A DNA stretch of 64,000 nucleotides from CAIXZV01 sp963697365 (GCA_963697365.1 CAVONT010000017.1:248001-312000), one strand, 5' to 3'. Counted from the first letter of the stretch, positions 38,421 to 47,785 are shown. The notes: generated by a model from the letters alone, not told the origin. Numbers and translations are program-made.

Positions 38421-39427
38421 CGGACGCAGCCTGGCTCGACGAGATCCCGGTCCGACGCTTCGTCGAGGATGGGCTCGAGGCACGCTTTCCGCTGCCGCCT
38501 GGTGACCGGCCGCTGGTCGAGGCCGGCGCCACCGTGGAGGCCGGCGAACCGCTGCTGGAGCACATCCGCGACCGGCACATCGTCGAGGTGGATGCCCGGA
38601 GCGGGGCGGACGGAGCAACCTGGCTGCCAGGCACGCGCTGGGCGCCGGCGCCCGGTCGCCGGGGGGCGGACTACGAGGGGGAGCTGCTGGCGCCGGTGCC
38701 GGGCAAGCGTGACCGCTGGCGACTGGTGACGGGCGAGCACCGCGACCAGGTTCCCTCGCCCATGCGCGGCGTGGTCACCGAGGTCCAGCCCGGTGCCGAG
38801 ATCCGCCTCCGGGCGACCGGTCTCGCACTGCGCGGTGCGTTCGCCGCCGGCTCCGCGGCCCATGGCCGCCTCGAGCTCGCGACCGATCCGTTTGGCGAGC
38901 TCCGGCCCGGCGGCATCGACGTGGGGCGGGCGGGGAGCATCCTCGTCGTGGGCTCGCGGATCGATGCGGAGGCGCTCACGCGGGCCCGGGCCATGGGCGT
39001 GCGCGGGATCGTGGTGGCGTCGCTCCCCGGGAAGGAGCTGCGGGACTTCCAGGCATCGGAGCGGCGCCAGCGCGCGGGACTCCATCCCACGCCTCCGTTC
39101 GGTGTCCTCGCGCTCGAGGGGGCCCTTCGCCGGCCGCTGCCACCGCTCGTGATGACGCTGCTCGAGTGGCTCGCCGGCCAGGACGTCGCGCTGCTCGTTG
39201 ACCCGCCTGCGCTCGTGTTCGAGGCGGATGGTCTCGAGCTGCCGTCCGTGGACCCCGATCGGGTGCGCATCCGGAGTGGCGCAAACGCCGGCGTCGAGGG
39301 CCGGGCCCTGGGGCCCGCGGGCCCTCGCCGGTTCGCCGCCGGTGTCGTCCTGGAGGCTGCCTGGGTGGCGATCGACGACGAGCCGCCGCTCGACGTGCCG
39401 CTCGGTGACCTCGAGCGACTCGGCTGA
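38417..39427 (+). CDS. Barrel-type partner of the GlmL-like protein
   Basis: 336 residues, no membrane segment or signal peptide. An N-terminal part with VEAGATVEAGEPLLEHI looks like a barrel-sandwich (biotinyl/lipoyl-like) hairpin but lacks the lysine of a modified domain. A middle part (PSPMRGVVTEVQPGAEI, then LRGAFAAGSAAHGRLELA) is a second beta barrel, followed by an alpha/beta part (ILVVGSRIDAEALTRARAMG, RGIVVASLPGKELRDF) and a C-terminal KOW/SH3-like barrel. ATG 38417 overlaps the upstream stop, so the pair is translationally coupled. I recall the same gene pair in other Chloroflexota; the function is unknown. Confidence 0.7.
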   Translation: MTDAAWLDEIPVRRFVEDGLEARFPLPPGDRPLVEAGATVEAGEPLLEHIRDRHIVEVDARSGADGATWLPGTRWAPAPGRRGADYEGELLAPVPGKRDRWRLVTGEHRDQVPSPMRGVVTEVQPGAEIRLRATGLALRGAFAAGSAAHGRLELATDPFGELRPGGIDVGRAGSILVVGSRIDAEALTRARAMGVRGIVVASLPGKELRDFQASERRQRAGLHPTPPFGVLALEGALRRPLPPLVMTLLEWLAGQDVALLVDPPALVFEADGLELPSVDPDRVRIRSGANAGVEGRALGPAGPRRFAAGVVLEAAWVAIDDEPPLDVPLGDLERLG

Positions 39428-39437
39428 CCGCCGGGCC

Positions 39438-39478
39438 AGCCCGGCACGGGAGGAGCAAGCCCGGCACGGGGCGGAGCA
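39438..39478 (+). repeat. Two tandem ~20-bp direct repeats upstream of tsaE
   Basis: AGCCCGGCACGGG followed by AGGAGCA (39438-39457) is repeated as AGCCCGGCACGGG followed by GCGGAGCA (39458-39478). The repeats lie in the 97-base gap before tsaE and could be a duplicated regulatory site or simple slippage. Confidence 0.6.
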
Positions 39479-39510
39479 GGCCTGGATCAGGGTCGGAGGC
39501 CCGCGTTCGG

Positions 39511-39524
39511 TACCATCTCGCGTG
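39511..39524 (+). promoter_or_regulatory. -10 box for leaderless start of tsaE
   Basis: TACCAT (39511-39516) lies 5 bases before GTG 39522 and 8 before ATG 39525, with no Shine-Dalgarno between. The -35 region is not convincing. Confidence 0.4.
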
Positions 39525-39998
39525 ATGTCCTCCACCCTTCCCGCAGAGACCATCATCGCCACCGATGATGCCGCCGCCACCCGTGCCCTCGGCGCGCGCC
39601 TGGCCGCCGTCGCCCGCCCCGGCGATCTCGTGTGCCTGGTGGGCGACCTCGGCGCGGGCAAGACGCAGCTGGCGAAGGGGTTCGCCGTCGGCCTTGGGAT
39701 CGACGATGTCGTGAGCTCGCCGACCTTCGTGCTGATGACCGAGTATGCCGGGCGGCTGCCGCTCTTCCACCTCGACCTCTACCGTCTCGCGGACGCCGCC
39801 GATGCCCTCGCGGGCGGGTTGCTCGACGAGCGCCAGCTCGAGGGTGTCGCGCTCATCGAGTGGGCGGAGCGTCTGGGTCGTGCCCTGCCCGTCGCGCGTC
39901 TCGACGTGGTGATCGACGGCACCGGCGACGAACCGCGCCGCATCGCCCTGCGGACGGCCGACTCCGCGTACCTGCGGTACCTCGAGGTGGCGTCGTGA
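39525..39998 (+). CDS. tsaE: tRNA t6A synthesis ATPase TsaE
   Basis: ATPase that supports TsaB-TsaD in threonylcarbamoyladenosine formation at tRNA position 37. 157 residues: P-loop GDLGAGKTQLAKG near residue 41, VSSPTFVLMTEY, FHLDLYRL and LIEWAERLG, the full family set. ATG 39525; GTG 39522 is one codon longer. It overlaps tsaB, with rimI and tsaD following: a compact t6A operon. Confidence 0.96.
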   Translation: MSSTLPAETIIATDDAAATRALGARLAAVARPGDLVCLVGDLGAGKTQLAKGFAVGLGIDDVVSSPTFVLMTEYAGRLPLFHLDLYRLADAADALAGGLLDERQLEGVALIEWAERLGRALPVARLDVVIDGTGDEPRRIALRTADSAYLRYLEVAS

Positions 39999-40688
39999 CC
40001 GCCGGCGGACCGGTCCTCGTCATCGACACCGCGACGACCCGCGCCGTGATCGCGCTCGGGACGGCGGGCGGATCGCTCCTCGAGGCGCGGTCCTGGGTGG
40101 CCGGCTACCGGCATGGGGAGGAGCTCCTCGCGCGGATCGAGTCGCTGCTTGGTGACCGGGATGTCAGAGGGAAGGACCTCGGCGGGATCATCGTCGGTAC
40201 GGGCCCCGGTGCCTTCACAGGCCTGCGGGTGGGGCTCGCGACCGCGAAAGGCATCGCCCATGCCTTCGGCCTGCCCATCGCCGGCGTGGCAACCGCGGGC
40301 GCCCTCCTCCATGCATCGGCCGCAGCCGGTGACCTCGACGTCGCGACCCTCGTCCTGCTGCAGCCGGCCGGTCTCTCGGACCGCGTCGTCAGCCGTCTCG
40401 GGGCGGCACCGGTGATCCTGCCAGGCGGCGAGGAGCCTGACCTTGCCGGGAGGTCGCACGCTCATCGCGCTCGACCTCGCCGGCCGGGCCCCGGACGAGG
40501 CGGTCGTGCTGGGCGAGGCAGCCCATGCCGGCCTTGCCGGGGCGCTGCTCGCCGACGGCGCCCCGAGGATCGCGTCCGGTGGCGACGACCTCGCGCGGCT
40601 CGTCCCCGAGTACGTCACCCTGCCGCGAGGCGTGCCCGGCGCGCTGCCGGACGACGGCGTGGAGATCACGGGGGGACGGTCGTCGTGA
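39995..40688 (+). CDS. tsaB: tRNA t6A synthesis protein TsaB, frameshifted as given
   Basis: ASKHA-fold partner and activator of TsaD. LVIDTATTRAVIALG and GIIVGTGPGAFTGLRVG, followed by GLATAKGIAHAFGLPI, are the family signatures. Near 40442 an extra base (gac[c]ttgccg) moves the end of the protein to another frame (PGGRTLIALDLAGRAPDEAV to VEITGGRSS, stop 40686-40688). Corrected length 230 residues, the family norm. The first frame continues into rimI only because of the shift. GTG 39995 overlaps the tsaE stop. Confidence 0.92.
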
Positions 40689-41257
40689 TCCAGGTCCCCA
40701 TCGTCATGGTCCAGCCGATGACCGTCGCGGACCTGCCCGACGTCCAGGTCATCGAGCGCGTGTCCTTCACGACCCCGTGGCCGGCCAACGCCTACCGCCA
40801 GGAGCTGGAGGCCAATCGCCTCGCCCACTACCTCGTCGCGCGCATCGGCGAGCGCATCGTGGCCTACGGCGGCATCTGGCTCATGGTCGACGAGGCCCAC
40901 GTGACGACCTTCGCCGTCCACCCGGGCTACCGCCGCCGCGGCATCGGCGAGCGGCTGCTGCTCGCGCTGCTCGACCTTGCCATCGACCGCCAGGCGCGCG
41001 AGGCCACGCTCGAGGTCCGCCTGTCCAACCTGCCCGCCCGACGGCTGTACGAGAAGTACGGCTTCCGGCCGGTGGGCATCCGTCCCCGCTACTACAGTGA
41101 CAACCAGGAAGACGCCCTGATCATGACCACGGAGCCGCTCGAGCTGCCCGCGATGCGCGAGCGGATTGCCCGCCTTCGAGCCGAGCTCGACGCGTCGCCC
41201 GCGCCCGGCGCCGAGCCGGATCTCAACGCGCCGGCCTTCAAGGACTCCGGCGAATGA
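40685..41257 (+). CDS. rimI: Ribosomal protein S18-alanine N-acetyltransferase family (RimI-like)
   Basis: GNAT acetyltransferase; the acetyl-CoA loop is HPGYRRRGIGERLLLALL near residue 80, followed by ATLEVRLSNLPARRLYEKYG and GIRPRYYSDNQEDALIM, typical of RimI. 190 residues, with a charged C-terminal extension of about 40. The tsaB-rimI-tsaD order is widespread and supports the name, although the acetylated substrate is inferred. GTG 40685 overlaps the tsaB stop; ATG 40706 is a possible later start. Confidence 0.93.
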   Translation: MIQVPIVMVQPMTVADLPDVQVIERVSFTTPWPANAYRQELEANRLAHYLVARIGERIVAYGGIWLMVDEAHVTTFAVHPGYRRRGIGERLLLALLDLAIDRQAREATLEVRLSNLPARRLYEKYGFRPVGIRPRYYSDNQEDALIMTTEPLELPAMRERIARLRAELDASPAPGAEPDLNAPAFKDSGE

Positions 41258-42324
41258 GCGGCCCGCTGCTGCTCTCCATCGAGAGCTCCTGCGACGAGAC
41301 GTCGGTCGCGCTGGTCGAGGATGGCCGGCGCATCCATGCCAACGTGGTGGCGAGCCAGGTCGCGCTGCACGCCCCGACGGGCGGCATCGTCCCCGAGGCT
41401 GCCGCCAGGGCGCATCTTCGCTGGATCGTCCCGGTCACCGACGAGGCCCTGGCAACCGCTGGCGTGACCATGGCCGATGTCGATGGCGTGGCGGTCACCT
41501 ACGGCCCGGGGCTCGCGGGCTCGCTGCTGGTGGGCATCAACTTCGCGAAGACGCTGGCCTGGGCCCACGGGAAGCCGCTCATTCCGGTCAACCACCTCGA
41601 AGGCCACGTCTACGCGGGCTGGCTGCTGGACCCCGGCGAGGCCGAGCACGAACCGCCGCCGTTTCCCCTCGTGGCCCTGGTCGTGTCGGGAGGCCACACG
41701 TTCCTCGTCGAGATGCGCGACCACCTGACCTACCGGCTCCTCGGCACAACCGTGGACGACGCGGCGGGCGAGGCCTTCGACAAGGTCGGCCGGCTGCTGG
41801 GCCTCGGCTACCCGGGCGGCCCGGCGATCTCGAAGGCGGCCGACGCGGCCGTCGAGCGGAACCGGGTGTTCCCGCGTGCCTGGATGGGCGACTCGTACGA
41901 CCTGAGCTTCTCGGGTCTCAAGACCGCGGCCCGGCGGATCATCGCCCAGGCCCGTGCCGACGAGGGCCTGCCTGCGGACGCGCGCGAGGGCTCGCTGTCG
42001 GACGCGGCGGTCGCCGAGCTGGCCTGGGGCTTCCAGGACGCGGTCGTGGACGTGCTCACCGTCAAGACGCTCCGGGCCGCCGAGGCGACCGGCGCGCGCG
42101 GCATCGTGCTGGGCGGCGGCGTTGCCGCGAACCGCGCCCTCCGCGACCGGATCACCGGCGAGGCCGAGGCACGTGGGATCGGGATGGTGACGCCGCGGCC
42201 GGGCCTGTGCACCGACAACGGCGCGATGATCGGCGCGGCCGGCGCGCGCAGGCTCGCTGCGGGCGTGACTGCGGACTCGACCTCGACGCGCGCCCGTCAC
42301 TGCCCCTCGCCCGATGACGCCTGA
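41254..42324 (+). CDS. tsaD: tRNA N6-adenosine threonylcarbamoyltransferase TsaD
   Basis: Catalytic subunit that transfers the threonylcarbamoyl group to A37 of ANN-decoding tRNAs. 356 residues: SIESSCDETSVALVEDG, TYGPGLAGSLLVGINFAK, the metal motif NHLEGHVYAG, VSGGHTFLV, DDAAGEAFDKV and LGGGVAANRALRD. ATG overlaps the rimI stop; the 3' end overlaps the rsmA start by 11 bases. Confidence 0.98.
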   Translation: MSGPLLLSIESSCDETSVALVEDGRRIHANVVASQVALHAPTGGIVPEAAARAHLRWIVPVTDEALATAGVTMADVDGVAVTYGPGLAGSLLVGINFAKTLAWAHGKPLIPVNHLEGHVYAGWLLDPGEAEHEPPPFPLVALVVSGGHTFLVEMRDHLTYRLLGTTVDDAAGEAFDKVGRLLGLGYPGGPAISKAADAAVERNRVFPRAWMGDSYDLSFSGLKTAARRIIAQARADEGLPADAREGSLSDAAVAELAWGFQDAVVDVLTVKTLRAAEATGARGIVLGGGVAANRALRDRITGEAEARGIGMVTPRPGLCTDNGAMIGAAGARRLAAGVTADSTSTRARHCPSPDDA

Positions 42325-43211
42325 TCGTCCGCAGGACCCGGTGCGCGCACCCGATCTGCGCCTGGATCCACGCTACGTGCAGCGGCGCCTGCGCGAGGAG
42401 GGCCTGCGGGCGCGTCACAACCTCTCCCAGAACTTCCTCGCCGATGTCGATGTCCTCGAGGGCATCCTGCGTGAGGCCGATCCCGCCCCCGGGCGGGGCG
42501 TGCTCGAGATCGGCCCTGGGCTCGGCTTCCTGACCGGCGGCCTCCTCACGGCAGGGGCACACGTCACCGCCGTGGAGTTTGACCGGGGGCTCGTGGCCGT
42601 CCTGCGTGACGCCTTCCCGGCCGAGCTGGCCGCCGGCACCTTCCGCCTGGTCGAAGGTGACGCCCTCGACGAGGACCTCGTGCACCTGGTGCCCGAGCCC
42701 TATGACGTGGTCGCCAACCTGCCGTACCACATCACCAGCCCGATCCTGCACCGGCTGCTCGGCCAGGCTCCACGACCCGAGCGGCTCGTGCTGATGGTCC
42801 AGCGGGAGGTCGCCGAGCGGGTCGCCGCGCCTCCGGGCTCGATGAGCTACCTCTCGGTGTTCTGCCAGTACCACGCGAAGGCGCGGGTCGCCTTCCGGGT
42901 GCCCAGGGAGGCCTTCGAGCCCGCGCCCAAGGTGGAGTCGGCCGTGCTCGTCCTGGAGCCGTACCCCGCCGACGACCGGCTCGACGCGGCCGCCGAGGAC
43001 AACCTCTGGCGGATCGTCCAGGCCGGGTTCCGCGAGCGGCGCAAGATGATCCACAACGTGCTGGCCCGCCAGCTCCCCGTGGAGGCCTCGCGTGTCGACG
43101 CAGGCGCTCGCCGCGGCCGGCATCGAGCGCGACCGCCGGCCGCAGACGCTCGGGGTGGGGGAGTGGCTGCGCCTGGCCGAGACGCTCGGCGAGCTCCCCG
43201 AGCAGGCCTGA
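42314..43211 (+). CDS. rsmA: 16S rRNA (adenine1518/1519-N6)-dimethyltransferase, frameshifted as given
   Basis: Dimethylates two adjacent adenosines near the 3' end of 16S rRNA. RHNLSQNFLAD, the SAM site LEIGPGLGFLT and catalytic NLPYHITSPI are intact, as is FRERRKMIHNVL. An extra base between 43091 and 43104 (best placed as gca[g]gcgctcgcc) shifts the last 35 codons; in the next frame they read LAAAGIERDRRPQTLGVGEW to GELPEQA and end at TGA 43209. Corrected length 298 residues. ATG 42314 lies inside the end of tsaD. Confidence 0.94.
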
Positions 43212-43226
43212 CCGGATCCCTCCCCG

Positions 43227-44249
43227 ATGACCTCCGACCCCGGCCGCACCCTCGCCCCCGTCGTCCGCCTTGCCCCTGCCAAGGTCAACCTCACGCTCGC
43301 CGTCCTCGGCACCCGCCCTGACGGGTTCCACGACCTGCACAGCGTCTTCGTCCCGCTCGACCTCGCCGACCGCCTCTCCGTCGCGGTGCTGCCGCCCGGC
43401 GCCGTGGACACCCTGCACGTGGACGGCTTCGACCCGGGTCCCACGGCCGACAACCTCGTCCTGCGGGCGATCCGCGCAGCTCGCGAGGCCGCCCATCCGG
43501 CCTGGGGCCGTCCGGAGCCGCCGCCACCGCTGGCCGCCCGCCTCGAGAAGCGGATCCCGGTCGCCGCGGGCCTTGCGGGCGGGTCGTCGGATGCTGCAGC
43601 CGCGCTCGACGCGGCGCTCGAGGCCTGGGGCGTCGACCTCGATGCCGCGACTCGTCACCGGGTCGCCGCCTCGCTCGGCTCGGACGTGCCGTTCTTCGCC
43701 ATCGGCGGGCCGGCCCTCATCGAGGGGCGTGGCGAGCGGCTCACCGCGCTGGGCTGGCTCCGGGACGCGGACAGCGCCCATGACCGGCCTGGCCTGCTGC
43801 TGGTGACGCCGTCCTGCGGCGTCTCCACGCCGGCGGCATATCGCGCCTGGGACGAGGGGGCGAGGTCGCCGGGCGGCGTCGCCCGCCTCGCGTCGGTCCA
43901 CCTCGCCGACGAGCTGCGCCGTGGCGCCCTGGGCGTGGCCGACCTGCTCGCCCGTGCGTCGGTGCTGGCCTCCGCCAACGACCTCGGCCCGGCCGCCGCC
44001 GTCGTGGAGCCGGGCCTCGTGCCGTTCAAGCGGGCGCTGCTCCGGCTGCTCGGGCGCCCCGTGGGCCTGTCGGGCTCAGGCCCGACCCACGTCGCACTCT
44101 ATCCTTCGCTTGCTGAGGCGTCGGCGGCCGCGGACGCGGTCCGGGCCGCCGTCGCTTCCGGCGATCTGCTGGCACCCGGTCCGCGCGAGCCCTTCGTCGC
44201 GGCCGTCCGCATCCTCGCCCCGACGGGGGCGTCCCGGAGGGATCGATGA
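43227..44249 (+). CDS. ispE: 4-diphosphocytidyl-2-C-methyl-D-erythritol kinase
   Basis: GHMP kinase of the MEP isoprenoid pathway. 340 residues: LAPAKVNLTLAVLGTRPDGF near the start, the ATP loop VAAGLAGGSSDAAAALD, and GLSGSGPTHVALY near the C-terminus. The Asp of SDVPFF is the catalytic-region motif. Slightly longer than the usual 290-310. It overlaps ridA at its 3' end. rsmA-ispE adjacency is common. The polyprenyl synthase at 47.8 kb uses the products of this pathway. Confidence 0.96.
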   Translation: MTSDPGRTLAPVVRLAPAKVNLTLAVLGTRPDGFHDLHSVFVPLDLADRLSVAVLPPGAVDTLHVDGFDPGPTADNLVLRAIRAAREAAHPAWGRPEPPPPLAARLEKRIPVAAGLAGGSSDAAAALDAALEAWGVDLDAATRHRVAASLGSDVPFFAIGGPALIEGRGERLTALGWLRDADSAHDRPGLLLVTPSCGVSTPAAYRAWDEGARSPGGVARLASVHLADELRRGALGVADLLARASVLASANDLGPAAAVVEPGLVPFKRALLRLLGRPVGLSGSGPTHVALYPSLAEASAAADAVRAAVASGDLLAPGPREPFVAAVRILAPTGASRRDR

Positions 44250-44626
44250 CCCGCAACGCGCTCGCCACGTCCGGCGCCCCGGCCGCGATCGGCCCCTACA
44301 GCCAGGCGATTGCCACCGACGGCTTCGTCTTCACCAGCGGCCAGCTGGGCCTGGACCCGGCCACCGGCGAGCTCGTGCCGGGCGTCGAGGCCCAGGCGGA
44401 GCGTGCGCTCCAGAGCCTGGGCGCGGTGCTGGACGCCGCCGGGCTTGGCTTCGCAGACGTCGTGAAGACCACCATCTTCCTCGTCGACATGGCGGACTTC
44501 GCCGCGGTCAACGCCGTCTACGCGAGCCACATGCCCTCCCCGCCGCCGGCCCGTTCGACGGTCCAGGTCGCGGCGCTGCCGAAGGGCGGCCTGGTCGAGA
44601 TCGAGGCCATCGCTGTCCGCCGCTGA
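44246..44626 (+). CDS. ridA: RidA family enamine/imine deaminase
   Basis: Hydrolyses reactive 2-aminoacrylate-type intermediates made by PLP enzymes. 126 residues with AAIGPYSQAI, FTSGQLGLDPATGEL, and the active-site Arg in PARSTVQVAALPKGGLVEIE, all conserved. GGAGGG precedes ATG 44246, which overlaps the ispE stop. Confidence 0.95.
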   Translation: MTRNALATSGAPAAIGPYSQAIATDGFVFTSGQLGLDPATGELVPGVEAQAERALQSLGAVLDAAGLGFADVVKTTIFLVDMADFAAVNAVYASHMPSPPPARSTVQVAALPKGGLVEIEAIAVRR

Positions 44627-44668
44627 CCCCCGGCTGGCCGTCGTCCGGAGCCCCTGCCGTGCCCGTTG

Positions 44669-44697
44669 TTGACACCCGGCGGTACCGACCCCAGAAT
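44669..44697 (+). promoter_or_regulatory. Promoter of glmU (near-leaderless)
   Basis: Perfect -35 TTGACA (44669-44674), 17-base spacer, and -10 CAGAAT (44692-44697). The ATG of glmU is at 44709, only 11 bases after the -10 box, so the untranslated leader would be about 4-5 bases long. Confidence 0.65.
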
Positions 44698-44708
44698 CTC
44701 GCCCTCAG

Positions 44709-46196
44709 ATGACGACTCCACCTGCACCAACCGGCGACAACGTGCGCCGCACCGTCGCCGTCGTGCTCGCGGCCGGGCTCGGCACGCGCATGAGATCGGT
44801 GACACCCAAGGTCCTGCACCGGATCTGTGGCCGAACCCTGGTCGACCATGTCCTCGATGCGGCCGATGAGGCGACCGGCACTCGGCCGCTCGTCGTGTAC
44901 TCGCCGCTGACGGAGGCCGTTCGCGACCACGTGGCCGGGAGGGCCGACACGGCGCTCCAGGCGGCCCCCAACGGGACCGGCGATGCGCTGCGAGCCGCCC
45001 TCGCCGTCCTCCCGGACGATGTCGCCGAGGTGCTGGTGCTCTCGGGCGACGTGCCGCTCGTCCGGGCGGACCTGCTCGGCGCGCTGCTCGAGGCCCGCTT
45101 CATGGACGCCGCCGCTGTCGCGCTCGTGGCCGTCGATGCCATCGACCCGACCGGCCTGGGGCGGGTGGTGCGCAACGAGGCCGGAACCGTCGAGCGGATC
45201 GTGGAGGAGAAGGACGCCACCCCCGACGAGCTCGCGATCACCGAGATCAACGCCGGCCTCTACGCCTTCGACGCGACATGGCTGCGACGGCGGATCGGCG
45301 ACCTGCGGCCCTCGGCCGTGACGGGCGAGATCTACCTGACCGACCTCGTGCGCTTCGCCCGTCACGACGGCCGGCTGGTCGCCGCGCTTGACGTGACCGA
45401 CGACGGGCGCCTCACCGGCATCAACGACCGCACCCAGCTCGCGCGTGCCGAGTGGGACATGCGGGTGGACATGAACGATCGCTGGATGCGCGCGGGCGTG
45501 ACCATGGTGGACCCGTCGACGGTCTACCTCGACCACGCCGTGGATCTCGCCCAGGACGTGGTCCTCGAGCCGAACGTCATCCTGCGGGGCGCCACGCGCG
45601 TCGGCGAGCGGACGCGGATCGCCGCGGGCTCGCAGATCATGGACTCGGTGATCGGACCCGATTGCGTGATCTGGGCGTCGGTGATCGAGCGCTCGACGGT
45701 CGAGGATCACGTCACGATCGGCCCGTTCAGCCACCTGCGGCCGGGGTCGCACGTGGGCCGACGCTCCGAGATCGGCAACTACGCGGAGATCAAGAACAGC
45801 CGCCTGGGTGAACACGTCCGCCAGCACCACAACAGCTACCTCGGTGACGCCGACGTCGGCGCCGACACGAACGTCGGCGCGGGCACGATCACCGCCAACT
45901 ACGACGGCGTGCGCAAGCACCGCACCGTGATCGGGGAGCGCGTGTTCCTCGGCGTGGACACCATGCTCCGCGCGCCGGTCACGCTCGGTGACGACGCGAG
46001 GACGGGGGCGGGTGCCGTGGTCACGAAGGACGTCCCGGCGGGCAAGCTCGCCGTGGGGGTGCCGGCCCGCATCCGTGAGCCGCGCCCCCTGCCGCCGAAG
46101 GAGGCGCCTGCGCCGGACCCGGACGGGACGGCTCCGGACGTCATCGCGGCCACCTCGACGGAACCCGCGACCGGTGGAGGCGGCGCCGCTTCCTGA
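44709..46196 (+). CDS. glmU: Bifunctional UDP-N-acetylglucosamine pyrophosphorylase / GlcN-1-P acetyltransferase
   Basis: Last two steps to UDP-GlcNAc. 495 residues: N-terminal nucleotidyltransferase with LAAGLGTRMRSVTPKVLH, and EKDATPDELAITEINAG; C-terminal left-handed beta-helix with hexapeptide repeats (for example VGERTRIAAGSQIMDSVIG), GNYAEIKNSRLG and GTITANYDG. The last ~35 residues are a Pro/Thr-rich tail. It starts 83 bases after ridA behind its own promoter. The stop overlaps the next ATG. Confidence 0.97.
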   Translation: MTTPPAPTGDNVRRTVAVVLAAGLGTRMRSVTPKVLHRICGRTLVDHVLDAADEATGTRPLVVYSPLTEAVRDHVAGRADTALQAAPNGTGDALRAALAVLPDDVAEVLVLSGDVPLVRADLLGALLEARFMDAAAVALVAVDAIDPTGLGRVVRNEAGTVERIVEEKDATPDELAITEINAGLYAFDATWLRRRIGDLRPSAVTGEIYLTDLVRFARHDGRLVAALDVTDDGRLTGINDRTQLARAEWDMRVDMNDRWMRAGVTMVDPSTVYLDHAVDLAQDVVLEPNVILRGATRVGERTRIAAGSQIMDSVIGPDCVIWASVIERSTVEDHVTIGPFSHLRPGSHVGRRSEIGNYAEIKNSRLGEHVRQHHNSYLGDADVGADTNVGAGTITANYDGVRKHRTVIGERVFLGVDTMLRAPVTLGDDARTGAGAVVTKDVPAGKLAVGVPARIREPRPLPPKEAPAPDPDGTAPDVIAATSTEPATGGGGAAS

Positions 46197-47543
46197 TGGG
46201 CGACAACCTCGTCGAGATCGGGATCATCGTCCTGCTGGTCCTGCTCAACGCGGTCTTCGTCGCCGCCGAGATCGCGCTCGTCTCGATCCGCCCGAGCCGC
46301 GTCGAGCAGCTCGTGGACGACGGGCGCCGCGGTGCCAAGCGCGTCCGCAGGTCACCTGCGGCCACCCGGGCCGCTTCCTCGCGGTCATCCAGCTCGCGAT
46401 CACCTTCATCGGCTTCCTCGCCTCGGCCTTCGCCGGCGTCAGCCTCGCGGCTCGCCCTGGGCGAGCTCGTTCGTCTCATGGGGCATGAGCTCCCGGCATT
46501 GCCGGCGTCGTCGGCCTGCATCACCGTCACGGTCCTGCTCTCGCTGTTCACGATCGTCTTCGGCGAGCTCGTGCCCAAGACGCTCGCCCTGGCCCACCCG
46601 GAGGCCTTCGCGCTCGCCCTCGCGCAGCCCGTCGACCTGATCGGCCGGGTGTTCCGGCCGGTGGTGGCGATGCTCACCTTCCTCACCCGGCCACGATCGC
46701 GCGCCTGTTCGGGGCCGAGGTCACGACCGAGTCGCGGATCACCGCCGAGGAGCTGCTCCTGATCGTGGAGCGCGGCGGCGAGCAGGGCATCCTGGAGGCC
46801 GAGGAGGAGCAGATGATCAACGCGGTCATCGAGCTCGGCGGGCGGCGTGTCCACGAGGTGATGGTCCCGCGTGTGGCGATCGTCGCCCTGCCGGCGTCCG
46901 ACGACGATCGACGAGGCGATCGACACGATCGTGGACGAGGGCCACTCGCGGGTCCCGGTGTACGAGACCTCGATCGACGAGATCGTCGGCATCCTCTACG
47001 CGAAGGACCTGCTGCCGTTCCTCAAGTCCGGCAGCGCCGCCACGGCCGGACATGCGGACCCTCCTGCGCACGCCGGTGTTCGTGCCGGAGTCCATGTCGA
47101 TCGACGACATGCTCCACGAGTTCCAGCGGCGCAAGGTCCACATCGCGATCGTGCTCGACGAGTACGGCGGCACGGCGGGCCTGGTCACGATCGAGGACCT
47201 GCTCGAGGAGATCGTCGGCGAGATCCAGGACGAGTACGACGTGGAGGAGCCCCTCATCGAGGCGCTCGACGCCGACCACTTCCGGGTGGACGGACGCACG
47301 TCGGTGGACGATCTCGAGGACCTGTGGGACACGAAGCTCGAGCTCGACGACGACGACGAGTACGACACGCTCGGCGGGCTCGTGTACCACCGGGTGGGTG
47401 GCATCCCCCAGCCGGGCGACGAGATCCGGATCGACGGCATGCGCCTCACCGTGGAGACCACGGATGGCCGTCGCGTGGGCAAGGTGCTGGTGACGCGCGA
47501 GCGCCCGGTCGAGGACGAGTCGGCACCGGACGACGACGAGTAG
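46196..47543 (+). pseudogene. CNNM/CBS/CorC-type membrane protein broken by five frameshifts as given
   Basis: Homologue of the HlyC/CorC family (DUF21 membrane domain, two CBS domains, CorC_HlyC domain), linked to metal-ion transport. Pieces in three frames line up as one protein: LLVLLNAVFVAAEIALVSIR; RFLAVIQLAITFIGFLASAF; LSLFTIVFGELVPKTLALAH; TIARLFGAEV to VMVPRVAIVAL; DEAIDTIVDEGHSRVPVYET; then MRTLLRTPVFVPESMSIDDM to the acidic end at 47543. Shifts fall near 46355 (base missing), 46448 (extra, gcg[g]ctcgcc), 46690 (missing), 46910 (extra) and 47046 (extra). Corrected length about 448 residues. Five shifts in 1.3 kb suggest either a poor-quality patch or real decay. Confidence 0.8.
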
Positions 47544-47785
47544 GGGTCCGCCGGCGGCCGAGGTCGCCGCAGGCGAGTCCGCCGCAGGCCCAGATATCAG
47601 CCCGCCAGCGGTCGTATCGCAGGCTGGAGCCGCGCCGGGAGGACGACCTGCCACGGACCACTGGTACCTGCGACGCGGATCACGGCCGGCTCGTCTCGGA
47701 CAACGCCAGCCTGGGCGACGGTGAACCTGCAGCCGCGAGCCGTCGCTGCCGCGAGTCCTCGCTGGCGCGGCCGGCCGGGCTCGGG
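47544..47785. other. Convergent intergenic region, nothing recognised
   Basis: About 240 bases lie between the CorC-like gene (plus) and the polyprenyl synthase (minus). I see a short direct repeat (CCGCAGGC twice near 47568-47588) but no clear terminator hairpin, promoter or gene. Confidence 0.5.
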
